Shown here one piece after another: positions 1-6,873 of a stretch of 37,767 bases of DNA (the stretch's first letter is position 1; the number at the start of each line of letters is the position of its first letter). The notes beneath the pieces were generated by a model. It did not search any database. It was not told the origin of the DNA and saw nothing but the letters and a program-made list of their open reading frames with translations. Where the stretch lies: the NCBI GenBank assembly GCA_964510375.1, contig CAZEBR010000013.1, forward strand, positions 1 to 37,767. Reading direction: 5' to 3'. A program made the position numbers and the translations under genes. The stretch is from CAYLJV01 sp964510375 (lineage in GTDB: Archaea; Hadarchaeota; Hadarchaeia; Hadarchaeales; JAGGTB01).

Positions 1-416
1 CCGGTATAGAAATCCCCCAGTCGCCTAAACTCTTCCCTAATCGATTTCATCAACTCTTCGGACTCCTCGGTTGTGATATGACCGGCGGAATAGTCGTTCA
101 TAATTCCGTCCTCCACGGTTACAAAGTTACATCTAAAGGCGAATTCATTATCTTCAAGTTCAACTCCGAGACCCGCTGCTTCAAGAGGGCCTCTCCCGGT
201 GTGGAATTTCCTTGGATCATACCCCAAAATAGACATTATCGCGACATCTGAACTGGCTTTCATACCCTCAGGGACGGTCCTTAGCAGGCCGCTCCTACCC
301 TCCCTAGCAATCCAATCCATATTTGGGACATCTGCGGCTTGTAGAGGGGTCTTCCCACCTAGTTCTTCCAACGGGTGATCTGCCATTCCATCTCCGATGA
401 CTATGACATGTTTCAA
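1..416 (-). CDS. apgM: 2,3-bisphosphoglycerate-independent phosphoglycerate mutase, archaeal ApgM type (partial)
   Basis: This is the N-terminal part of the glycolytic and gluconeogenic enzyme that interconverts 3- and 2-phosphoglycerate. The gene runs off the left edge, leaving about 138 of roughly 400 residues. The visible product has the alkaline-phosphatase-superfamily start VIVIGDGMADHP with the first metal-binding Asp, then GGKTPLQAADVPNMDWIA and a stretch with SSDVAIMSILGYDP that carries the catalytic Ser region of ApgM. No ATG fits. I chose TTG at 416 because it gives the family-like start MKHVIVIGDG; an in-frame TTG at 428 is the alternative. A TATA-like TTTTATATA lies at 457-465 on the minus strand, so the transcript is short-leadered or leaderless. 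pgk and gap lie elsewhere in this window and catalyse adjacent steps. Confidence 0.88.
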   Translation of the reverse strand, partial: MKHVIVIGDGMADHPLEELGGKTPLQAADVPNMDWIAREGRSGLLRTVPEGMKASSDVAIMSILGYDPRKFHTGRGPLEAAGLGVELEDNEFAFRCNFVTVEDGIMNDYSAGHITTEESEELMKSIREEFRRLGDFYT

Positions 417-456
417 GCTATCGACCAAGCTAGATTCAGTTTATTTTCTCGACATG

Positions 457-465
457 TATATAAAA
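457..465 (-). promoter_or_regulatory. TATA box of apgM
   Basis: TTTTATATA on the minus strand, centred about 33 and 45 nt upstream of the two candidate TTG starts (428 and 416). This is the usual spacing for an archaeal box A with a very short leader. It is a motif match only. Confidence 0.45.
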
Positions 466-507
466 CGCTCAAATAATCTTTCGACGTAAAATCGCTCATA
501 TCTCCTA

Positions 508-1488
508 TTAGTCCTCCGTTTCGATACCGTTTCCGCATGTGCGGCAGAAGGTCGAATCTTCGGGGACATTGGTCCCACAATATGGACATGTCCTCCTCTC
601 CGGATCCTCCGGTTCGGGAGGACCAAAAAGGGATTTGTAAATTTCGTAATAATAGAGTTGCTCCTTACTCCTTATCCGAACCGCATCTTCTTTCCTTATC
701 GTTTCTTTCTTTGATGAAAAATGCTCATCTTCGATAAGAGACTCAAATTTTTCCGGAAAAACCGTCGTTCCTGTACCCATCTCTATTGGGGTTTTTTTCC
801 TCCAGACTATCTCGTCGGGCAACACATCTTCGTAGGCTTTCCTAAGTATCCATTTACCCATCTTCTTTCCGTTTCTTTTCCCGACTTTCAAACTCGGTTC
901 CATCTTCATGGCAAATTCTCTAAATTCGTCTTGGAGAAAGGGTAGTTTAGCTTCAATTCCTAAACTTTCAGCAATCGGTTGGGACGAAAAGGTCATGATC
1001 CTGCTTATTCTTCGAAGCTCATCACCCAGCTCATTCTCAGCCAGCTCGTAGAGAAACGAATAACCTGCAAACAATTCGTCGCTGCCGTCTCCAGTCAGAA
1101 CTTTTTTCATTCCCAAATCCCTGGCCTTCTCCAAGGAGATGTAAACGGCGACGCTGTTCCTAATCTCCATCGGATCGAAGCTTTCGGTAACCTTGACGAC
1201 CTTCTTCATCGCCCTCTTTGCCTCATCAAAGCTGAAAATATAAACGTAGTTTTCCAAACCGAGCCCACCCGCTACGATTTTTGCGTACTTGAGATCTTTC
1301 ATTGGGGATCCTTCAAATCCAACAGATATGGACTCTGGGTTTTCCTTCTCTCTCGAGGCGTGAAAAGCTACTATACTGGTATCGAGGCCACCGGAAAGAG
1401 TCAACCCATCGTAGTCCATACTCCTCACTGAATCCTCAAACTTTTTCCTTAGCCTTCGGCTTGATTCCTCTATACTCTTTTTATTCAA
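508..1488 (-). CDS. Asparagine-synthase-like ATP-pyrophosphatase with C-terminal zinc ribbon
   Basis: A 326-residue protein with the synthetase half of asparagine synthase but no N-terminal glutaminase domain. The PP-loop LSGGLDTSIVA is at residues 31-41, and TGDGSDELFAGY is the second nucleotide-site motif of the family. The last 30 residues form a zinc ribbon with CPYCG at 301-305 and CRTCG at 315-319. Such enzymes adenylate a carboxylate and release PPi before amidation; without a glutaminase it must use free ammonia or a partner. It starts at TTG 1488, only 5 nt after the DUF71 gene, so it is the last gene of the cobamide operon. The substrate cannot be read from sequence. A corrinoid side-chain carboxylate is an inference from context; a tRNA, protein or ordinary aspartate substrate remains possible. 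Confidence 0.8.
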   Translation of the reverse strand: MNKKSIEESSRRLRKKFEDSVRSMDYDGLTLSGGLDTSIVAFHASREKENPESISVGFEGSPMKDLKYAKIVAGGLGLENYVYIFSFDEAKRAMKKVVKVTESFDPMEIRNSVAVYISLEKARDLGMKKVLTGDGSDELFAGYSFLYELAENELGDELRRISRIMTFSSQPIAESLGIEAKLPFLQDEFREFAMKMEPSLKVGKRNGKKMGKWILRKAYEDVLPDEIVWRKKTPIEMGTGTTVFPEKFESLIEDEHFSSKKETIRKEDAVRIRSKEQLYYYEIYKSLFGPPEPEDPERRTCPYCGTNVPEDSTFCRTCGNGIETED

Positions 1489-1493
1489 GATTA

Positions 1494-2138
1494 TCAGACC
1501 AGCCTGTAATCCTCAAGCTCGATAGCTATCTGGTCTCCATATTTTTTTCTGTCTCCAATCTTGACTTCCATCCTTCTATCGAAGACGGGGCCGTCAATAG
1601 TCGCAGTGTGGAACTCCCCCTCCTCTCCCAAAGGGCAAATCTCCTTCTCCAGTAGCCACTCCAGGAAATCCTCGTCGAGTTTTTTACCGAGCCATTTAAC
1701 CGGAATCACTTCCGGATCCAATTTAACTACAATTCCCTCATACCCCCTCTCCAAATATTCCCGAAATAGCCTTTCGGGCTCGTCACCCCAAAGTGGTTCA
1801 GAAACCATGAAACCGAGTTCCTCTCCCTTATTTTCTACCCACTCTCTGTGGCCTTCTAGATACACATCACCGAAGATACCTTTCTTAGGGTGGATGTTCA
1901 CGATCAAATCCGAAAAATTTTCTTCGTAATTATCCCAGTTAGTTCTTGTTTGCTTCATTTCAACCCCGATACTCCTCGCCTGTTTTACATAGAAATCATC
2001 GGGGAGTCCGTGTCCACCCGTGGAATCATCAGCGGGTAGCATGTTGATTAGAAAATCTACCTTCGATCCGTCTCTCATTTCCCTGTCAAGTGCCAAGGTG
2101 CTTTCCTTACCGCCACTCCAGGAGCAGAAGACGTTCAT
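1494..2138 (-). CDS. DUF71/COG2102 PP-loop ATPase (Dph6-like; candidate B12-salvage subfamily)
   Basis: A 214-residue member of the diphthine-ammonia ligase family. The PP-loop SWSGGKESTLA is near residues 6-16 and the family signature GEEGEFHTATIDGP lies about 45 residues before the C-terminus. The family has two proposed roles: Dph6, which makes the last amide of diphthamide on EF-2, and a subgroup predicted by comparative genomics to act in B12 salvage. Here the gene sits between cobY (ATGA overlap at 2135-2138) and the asparagine-synthase-like ligase, inside the cobamide operon, which favours the B12 role. EF-2 in this window keeps the histidine that becomes diphthamide, so an authentic Dph6 is also needed in this cell. 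If no second copy exists in the genome, this protein may serve as Dph6. Confidence 0.85.
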   Translation of the reverse strand: MNVFCSWSGGKESTLALDREMRDGSKVDFLINMLPADDSTGGHGLPDDFYVKQARSIGVEMKQTRTNWDNYEENFSDLIVNIHPKKGIFGDVYLEGHREWVENKGEELGFMVSEPLWGDEPERLFREYLERGYEGIVVKLDPEVIPVKWLGKKLDEDFLEWLLEKEICPLGEEGEFHTATIDGPVFDRRMEVKIGDRKKYGDQIAIELEDYRLV

Positions 2139-2761
2139 GCGGAACTCCCTTCCGAAAACCTCTTTTTCGCGATGGAAAGTCTCTTTTCGTCGTTGACGTT
2201 CAGGGCAAGCTCCGGTCTCGAGAGGATTAAGTCCTCCTGTTCTATATGGTTTTCATCTATCCTTTCGGTTTCTACAATATTTATTCCGACAGGGGATACC
2301 TCCCTATTATCCAGCTCATACTTTCTATGTGGCTCCAAGCCCAGCTCCCTGAGCGTATCGAGGGGTACAAAAACTGAAAGAGCGGGTTTCCAAGATTCTC
2401 TAAATTTGGACAAAATCAACCCGAGAGTTTCCTTAGTCACCAATGGTAGGTCCGAAGAGATTACTAGCGCAACTCTGAAATTGATCTTCCTTATAGCCTC
2501 CTGCATATCGGGTATGTATCCTCCCCCCGACGTTTTCATAACCCTCAACGAAAGTTTCTGAGCCATATTGTGTGTTTTCGGAGTGCAATCGGTCGTAACA
2601 ACTGCTATCTCCTCTATCTCCTCAACATTTTTCAAAGTTTTTACCACGTGCTGAATCATAGGTTTTCCTTCGATCTCGATTAGGGGCTTCTCTTCCCGAA
2701 GCCCCATCCGCCTTCCCTCGCCTCCAGCCATTATCAATCCGATTAAATCCTTCTTTTTCAT
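2135..2761 (-). CDS. cobY: Adenosylcobinamide-phosphate guanylyltransferase CobY
   Basis: The archaeal non-orthologous replacement of CobU: it transfers GMP from GTP to adenosylcobinamide phosphate, giving AdoCbi-GDP. The 208-residue protein has the nucleotidyltransferase fold signature LIMAGGEGRRMG at residues 9-20, then EKPLIEIEGKPMIQHV, and SSDLP for metal binding near residue 103. Unlike CobU it has no P-loop kinase, so cobinamide phosphate must come directly from CbiB, whose gene heads the same operon. The start is ATG 2761, 3 nt after the cobS stop, and the stop overlaps the next gene by 4 nt, indicating translational coupling. Confidence 0.92.
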   Translation of the reverse strand: MKKKDLIGLIMAGGEGRRMGLREEKPLIEIEGKPMIQHVVKTLKNVEEIEEIAVVTTDCTPKTHNMAQKLSLRVMKTSGGGYIPDMQEAIRKINFRVALVISSDLPLVTKETLGLILSKFRESWKPALSVFVPLDTLRELGLEPHRKYELDNREVSPVGINIVETERIDENHIEQEDLILSRPELALNVNDEKRLSIAKKRFSEGSSA

Positions 2762-2764
2762 CTT

Positions 2765-3505
2765 TCAAACCACCAACAACAAACCCACGAGGGCACCGAG
2801 CCTAGAAATATCGTTCATCGCGCCGAGAACGTCGCCCGTTAACCCACCGAAATGTCTGTTGGAAATCCAAACCAAGAAAACCGCGGGAATGAGCGAAATC
2901 GCAAAGACGAGAATCCCCGGAATCCAGAAAAGCAAAAACACGGGGATGACGGAAATAATAAAGGCTGACACGAGCTGAATCGTCCCTTTATTGCCGTGTA
3001 TAGTCCCAATGAAAATCGCGTTTAAGCCTTCATGGGCCGAACTACCTATTTTCGCACACAGCAACATCGAGAACTTAGCAATTATTTCACCAGCAATCAA
3101 GGCCTCCAAAATAATTACTTCCAAGTTCGAAACCGCAAATACGGTGGCCATTAAAACGACCAGGGTTAGTGCGAAACCCCCGATGCCGGTAGTTCTATCG
3201 CGCATCGCCTCTATTTTTTCTTCGTTCGACCCCATCTTCATGAGTCCATCCCCCATATCGAGAAGGCCGTCAGTGTGATGGAGGCCGGTGATTAGCAAGA
3301 TCACGCTAACCGTCAAGAGACCAGAAAGAAAATCCGGAAGGTAGAGAAAAGATATCATCGAAAACGCTCCGGCCAAGAGTCCAATCATCGCACCGACGGC
3401 CGGGAATAGAAACATGCATTTTGCCGCCGATCTTAGATCTCCCCCACCAACTGGGATTATGGTGAGAAAGCCGATCAATCCCCTTATACCTTCCAGAACG
3501 CCCAA
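2765..3505 (-). CDS. cobS: Adenosylcobinamide-GDP ribazoletransferase (cobalamin synthase) CobS
   Basis: An integral membrane enzyme that joins AdoCbi-GDP with alpha-ribazole (or its phosphate), the last assembly step of the nucleotide loop. The acidic signature GLHHTDGLLDMGDGLM and the C-terminal FGGLTGDVLGAMNDISR are diagnostic for CobS, and the rest is a series of hydrophobic segments. I place the start at TTG 3505, just after the cbiS stop and preceded by GGGGAAGG, because the product then begins next to the conserved LRGLIGFLTIIPVG-like N-terminus. A longer frame starting at TTG 3547 would overlap cbiS by 41 nt and adds 14 residues unlike the family. Confidence 0.92.
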   Translation of the reverse strand: MGVLEGIRGLIGFLTIIPVGGGDLRSAAKCMFLFPAVGAMIGLLAGAFSMISFLYLPDFLSGLLTVSVILLITGLHHTDGLLDMGDGLMKMGSNEEKIEAMRDRTTGIGGFALTLVVLMATVFAVSNLEVIILEALIAGEIIAKFSMLLCAKIGSSAHEGLNAIFIGTIHGNKGTIQLVSAFIISVIPVFLLFWIPGILVFAISLIPAVFLVWISNRHFGGLTGDVLGAMNDISRLGALVGLLLVV

Positions 3506-3506
3506 A

Positions 3507-4628
3507 TTACCTTCCCCTTTCGTAGGCCCTGGAACATACCCCGGCAATCAATCCACCAATAATATCATCTGCGAAGGGTCCCAGTTCCCCAATTACGCCG
3601 GGTTTGGACTTATCTATCCTAACGAATTCGAAAACGGCCTTGCTTCCGTTTATGTAGTTCGCCACCCTCATCCCTAGAATTTCGTCGGCGAGGAGATGAA
3701 CCGGATCCGAATCGAAAACATCGTAAGGTAATCCGGGAATCAGTCCACTTTTGCCATCCTCCTCCAATCTCAAACCCGCCATAATTAAGGCCGAGATGTT
3801 GATATCTCCGAGAAATCTCTCAAGTTCGTCCCTCAATATCTCCACAATTTCATTCTCCGGCCTCGAATTGGGATGTCTCACGTAGGCCTTCTTGGCAGTT
3901 TGAACCAATGTCTCAATAGGTAAATTCCTTTCATCAAGCCTCTTCTTGATATGACGGTGGGCTTCGAGCCCGCAGTTTGACAGTGCGTTTTTGGTCGCTT
4001 TTCGACAACTCTTACCGATAATTTCCCCTAGGACTGTAGACGGACCCGCATAGTCAGTCGGCTCCCCCTCACCTTTTCTGGCAGCGATTAGGCAGGTATC
4101 GGTTGGGGTTCCGGTGGCAGTGTTTTCGCCCTCCCTATCTCTTATATCCATCTCCCTAAAGGCCGCAGTTTTCGCTTCGGTCATGGTCCTTATCGCATCG
4201 ACCATCGCCCGAGATTTCATATCCAGATTCGCAACGACGATGGTGTTCACGGTCCCAACCACGGGAGGGTCCGTCTCCGTCACCCCCATCGTAATCGGAT
4301 TAGATATACCCGCGCTGACCACTGATTTTACCTCAACGCTGGATTTTTGTAGAGACATGGTTCCGGCTTCGTTCAAATTTGCGGCTGTCATCATGCCCAC
4401 GGTTGACTCAAGGGGTAGATCCATCTCCTCCACCCTCTCCCTTAGGAAACTTTCCGGGTCCGATTCGTCGAAGTCCTCCTCCACACTGTAGTTGAGAACA
4501 TAATTAGCCTCACAAAAACCCCCGTTCAGAACTGCAGAACTAAGTATCTTCAGAGGCTTATTAGATTTCAACAGTATATAATCCGAACTAAACTCCACAT
4601 CTATGTCACCGAGGCATTCCTCACTCAA
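3507..4628 (-). CDS. cbiS: CbiS: adenosylcobinamide amidohydrolase (CbiZ) fused to alpha-ribazole-phosphate phosphatase (CobZ)
   Basis: A bifunctional protein of 373 residues. Residues about 1-215 are CbiZ, which cuts the aminopropanol arm from salvaged adenosylcobinamide to give adenosylcobyric acid; the TGTPTDTCLIAA and YAGPSTVLGEIIG segments match this family. Residues about 225-373 are CobZ, a PgpA-related phosphatase that removes the phosphate from alpha-ribazole phosphate or adenosylcobalamin phosphate; see LIMAGLRLEEDGKSGLIPGL and the C-terminal FADDIIGGLIAG. The same domain order is known from CbiS of Methanopyrus. The gene overlaps cobT by 4 nt. Coupling arm removal with CbiB in one operon implies that incoming cobinamides are remodelled through cobyric acid. 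Confidence 0.9.
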   Translation of the reverse strand: MSEECLGDIDVEFSSDYILLKSNKPLKILSSAVLNGGFCEANYVLNYSVEEDFDESDPESFLRERVEEMDLPLESTVGMMTAANLNEAGTMSLQKSSVEVKSVVSAGISNPITMGVTETDPPVVGTVNTIVVANLDMKSRAMVDAIRTMTEAKTAAFREMDIRDREGENTATGTPTDTCLIAARKGEGEPTDYAGPSTVLGEIIGKSCRKATKNALSNCGLEAHRHIKKRLDERNLPIETLVQTAKKAYVRHPNSRPENEIVEILRDELERFLGDINISALIMAGLRLEEDGKSGLIPGLPYDVFDSDPVHLLADEILGMRVANYINGSKAVFEFVRIDKSKPGVIGELGPFADDIIGGLIAGVCSRAYERGR

Positions 4629-5716
4629 TCTACCAGCCTCCTATAATGTTCTTCAGCGGCACCGAGTATGGAACTGGAATCAATCGATTCGGACTTTGCC
4701 ATCGTAGCAACTGCGATACCTCCGGACCCGACTCCTTCCTTGACGCAACCCTCCTCGTACGCCCCGAGGCCCTTGATTTCGCTATCCGAAAAGTCCAGAT
4801 TAGCCGCAAGAACCGGCACTTGCTCCGTCCAATCCAACAGGCCCAATAGATCAGATTCCTTATCCTCAATTATCCAGCGGGTCGTCCCGAGGCATATATT
4901 TTTCAGGGTTTCCCCTAGACCATCCAGCACTTTTAAAACTGCGGCCATTTGCGTCCCGCCCGCTAACATAACAGGCACTTCCCCGGAGGCGCCCGCCGCA
5001 AGCCCCGCCACTCCGGGAATTACCGGGTCTCCCATAGCTAGGATCGACTTCAACGGGTTATTCCTGAGTTCCCCTTTCGTCACCCTAGACTTCTCCATAC
5101 CTTCCCTAACAACTTTTAACTTCAGATCGTGAGGATTTTGAATCATGCTGCTACTGACCTTTTCCTCAGCCTCGATTCCCATGGCCATCATCACCCCGAG
5201 TGCAGTGGTGGTCCCCCCAGGAATTGTCTCACCGATAACAAGATATTCCGTCACCCTGCCGAGTCGTTTCCCGGTCAACCTTGCGTTTTCATAGATTTCC
5301 TCAGGATTAGAAACCGCCTTTTTTTCCCTGACGTCGTGTCCAGGCTCGCCGTTGAGCATCATGCACGGACACTCCGGTTCAATTTTCATGCCACAATTTA
5401 CAGGGAGGGAGGATATTTCTCCAATATCAAGTGTAGCCGAAGTCAGTAGGGCCGGTGTAGGTATCCCATCGGGAGTGGTCGGGATTTCCTCGATTGATTT
5501 AGGTTTTCCATAGCTCAGTATTTCTAAATCTGCAGTAGGCGTATAGTCGGTAAAATCAGGATTTTTTCCTGCCATGGAAATTCCTTGGATTTTTCCCGTT
5601 TCAGTAGTTCCTCCACAACCGAGGAAAAGCGGATCTTTACTACTTATCCTCTCTAGGAATTTTTTACCCTTTTCTTCTTCCTTTTCAATCAAAATATCAT
5701 TTTCATAAATCTCCAT
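4625..5716 (-). CDS. cobT: Archaeal-type nicotinate-nucleotide-dependent phosphoribosyltransferase CobT
   Basis: A 363-residue protein of the archaeal CobT-like family, which makes alpha-ribazole phosphate from a lower-ligand base and nicotinate mononucleotide. Recognisable parts are the ADLEILSYGKP segment near residue 63, TPDGIPTPALLTSATLDIGE in the first third, IGETIPGGTTTALGVMMAMG in the middle, and the glycine-rich LAGGTQMAAVL. The product feeds CobS, and the phosphate is removed by the CobZ half of CbiS next door. The start ATG 5716 overlaps the cbiB stop. Which base is attached cannot be read from the sequence; no bzaB/bluB-like gene is in the window. Confidence 0.88.
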   Translation of the reverse strand: MEIYENDILIEKEEEKGKKFLERISSKDPLFLGCGGTTETGKIQGISMAGKNPDFTDYTPTADLEILSYGKPKSIEEIPTTPDGIPTPALLTSATLDIGEISSLPVNCGMKIEPECPCMMLNGEPGHDVREKKAVSNPEEIYENARLTGKRLGRVTEYLVIGETIPGGTTTALGVMMAMGIEAEEKVSSSMIQNPHDLKLKVVREGMEKSRVTKGELRNNPLKSILAMGDPVIPGVAGLAAGASGEVPVMLAGGTQMAAVLKVLDGLGETLKNICLGTTRWIIEDKESDLLGLLDWTEQVPVLAANLDFSDSEIKGLGAYEEGCVKEGVGSGGIAVATMAKSESIDSSSILGAAEEHYRRLVD

Positions 5717-5717
5717 T

Positions 5718-6668
5718 TTACCACACCAAGAAAATCGACAATGATAAGGTTGTTATCGCACCAAATATTATTGAAGACCATTTCATCAGTTTAATCGCTT
5801 TCGAGATATCCTCTATTGAGGGAAAGGAAAAGTCTCCGCCGAGACAATAAAAACTCGGTTTTTCCAACCGCACGTTCAAAGCACCCGCAGTTGCAGCCAT
5901 CGGCCACCCGGCATTTGGACTCGAAGTTTTGCCGCTATCCTTCCGAGCAAGTCTGAAGGAGTCCTGCCATTCAGCCCCAATTAATACAGAACTGGCCGCG
6001 ACCATTACAGCCGTTATTCGCGCGGGAACAAAGTTTAATACCGTATCCAAGCCCGCAGGAAACCTTCCAAAATCCTTCATTTTCTCATCCTTATAACCGT
6101 ACATCGAATCCAGAGTATTGACTACCCTGAACGCTATAGCACCGGGGACGCCAAAAATTAGGAAAAAGAAGAAGGGGGAGACTATACCATCGGTTATTCC
6201 TTCGCTAGTTGATTCGATTGTAGCGGAGATTATTTTATCTTCACCGAAGTTGGATGTGTCTCGAGATACTATCCTCGAGACCATTCTTCTCGCCCCTTGC
6301 AGATTCCCGGTCCTCAGAGAACCCATGATAGGTTCAACGTGAGACTTCATGGACCTTACCGAAAATGTAGATTTCAAAAGTAAAGTCATAGCTGTAATGT
6401 AAATAATCCAATGTAGAGAACTAAGGAATACATGGAGCAGATAAACTGGAACCGCAAAGGCGAGTACACAAAGAACGGTCGTAACTACCCCAGCTACTTT
6501 ATCTAAATTTTTCTCACCCCTCAGATTTGACTCTAGAAACGATGCAAGCTTTCCCATCCAGACCGTGGGGTGAAAACTTTCCGGCAGTTCGCCCGCCAAG
6601 TAATCGAGGAGAATGGCTAAAGGGAGGATAACGATTTCATAAACCGAAATATGACCTTCTATCAACAT
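5718..6668 (-). CDS. cbiB: Adenosylcobinamide-phosphate synthase CbiB
   Basis: A polytopic membrane protein of 316 residues that condenses adenosylcobyric acid with (R)-1-amino-2-propanol phosphate. Family hallmarks are the N-terminal LAILLDYLAGELPESFHPTVWMG, the central SRDTSNFGEDKIISATIES followed by TSEGITDGIVSPFFF, and the C-terminal SPNAGWPMAATAGALNVRLEKP. It is the first gene of the minus-strand cobamide operon. The aminopropanol phosphate it uses is made by CobD, encoded divergently 206 nt away. No Shine-Dalgarno site is evident before ATG 6668. An AT-rich element at about 6692-6703 lies 25-35 nt upstream, so leaderless transcription is likely. Confidence 0.92.
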   Translation of the reverse strand: MLIEGHISVYEIVILPLAILLDYLAGELPESFHPTVWMGKLASFLESNLRGEKNLDKVAGVVTTVLCVLAFAVPVYLLHVFLSSLHWIIYITAMTLLLKSTFSVRSMKSHVEPIMGSLRTGNLQGARRMVSRIVSRDTSNFGEDKIISATIESTSEGITDGIVSPFFFFLIFGVPGAIAFRVVNTLDSMYGYKDEKMKDFGRFPAGLDTVLNFVPARITAVMVAASSVLIGAEWQDSFRLARKDSGKTSSPNAGWPMAATAGALNVRLEKPSFYCLGGDFSFPSIEDISKAIKLMKWSSIIFGAITTLSLSIFLVW

Positions 6669-6728
6669 GTTTTCACACGTCTTTAGTTCCTATCATTTTT
6701 AATTCGTAGAATACCTATAAAAAAGGAT

Positions 6729-6741
6729 GGATATAATATCC
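6729..6741. promoter_or_regulatory. 13-bp palindrome in the cbiB/cobD divergent promoter region
   Basis: GGATATAATATCC is a perfect 6-bp inverted repeat around one central base. It lies in the 205-nt region shared by the two divergent cobamide transcripts and abuts a TATATA run at 6745-6750 that could serve cobD. It could be an operator for coordinated control; equally it may be a bidirectional AT-rich core promoter. Motif observation only. Confidence 0.4.
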
Positions 6742-6744
6742 AAG

Positions 6745-6750
6745 TATATA
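6745..6750 (+). promoter_or_regulatory. Possible TATA box of cobD
   Basis: TATATA about 125 nt upstream of the preferred cobD start. It would predict a transcript start near 6775 and a leader of about 100 nt that contains the hairpin at 6812-6839. Other AT-rich runs closer to the gene cannot be excluded. Confidence 0.35.
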
Positions 6751-6811
6751 GGGAGCGGAACCAAACTATAGAATAAGTCGAGATTAAAGATAAAGAGAGT
6801 ATGCTGGTATA

Positions 6812-6839
6812 TTCAAAGGAATATCTAACTCCTTTGGAA
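6812..6839 (+). promoter_or_regulatory. Hairpin in the cobD leader
   Basis: The segments TTCAAAGGA (from 6812) and TCCTTTGGAA (to 6839) pair in a stem of about nine base pairs with one G-U wobble around a 9-nt loop (6821-6829). A second overlapping inverted repeat, ATATTC/GAATAT at 6809-6814 and 6819-6824, shares bases with it, so two alternative folds exist. It ends 34 nt before the cobD start. Regulation by this hairpin is inference. Confidence 0.35.
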
Positions 6840-6873
6840 AATTTAAATGATTAGAATTAATCTGGAGATGTAT

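Noticed and set aside
3505..3547. A 41-nt overlap of cobS into cbiS using TTG 3547
   Set aside because: A TTG directly after the cbiS stop gives a family-like N-terminus with a good upstream GGAAGG; the longer start stays possible because GGTGG precedes it.
6669..6873. Cobalamin riboswitch upstream of cobD or cbiB
   Set aside because: The region is AT-rich with only short stems and no B12-box-like conserved core or multi-helix junction.
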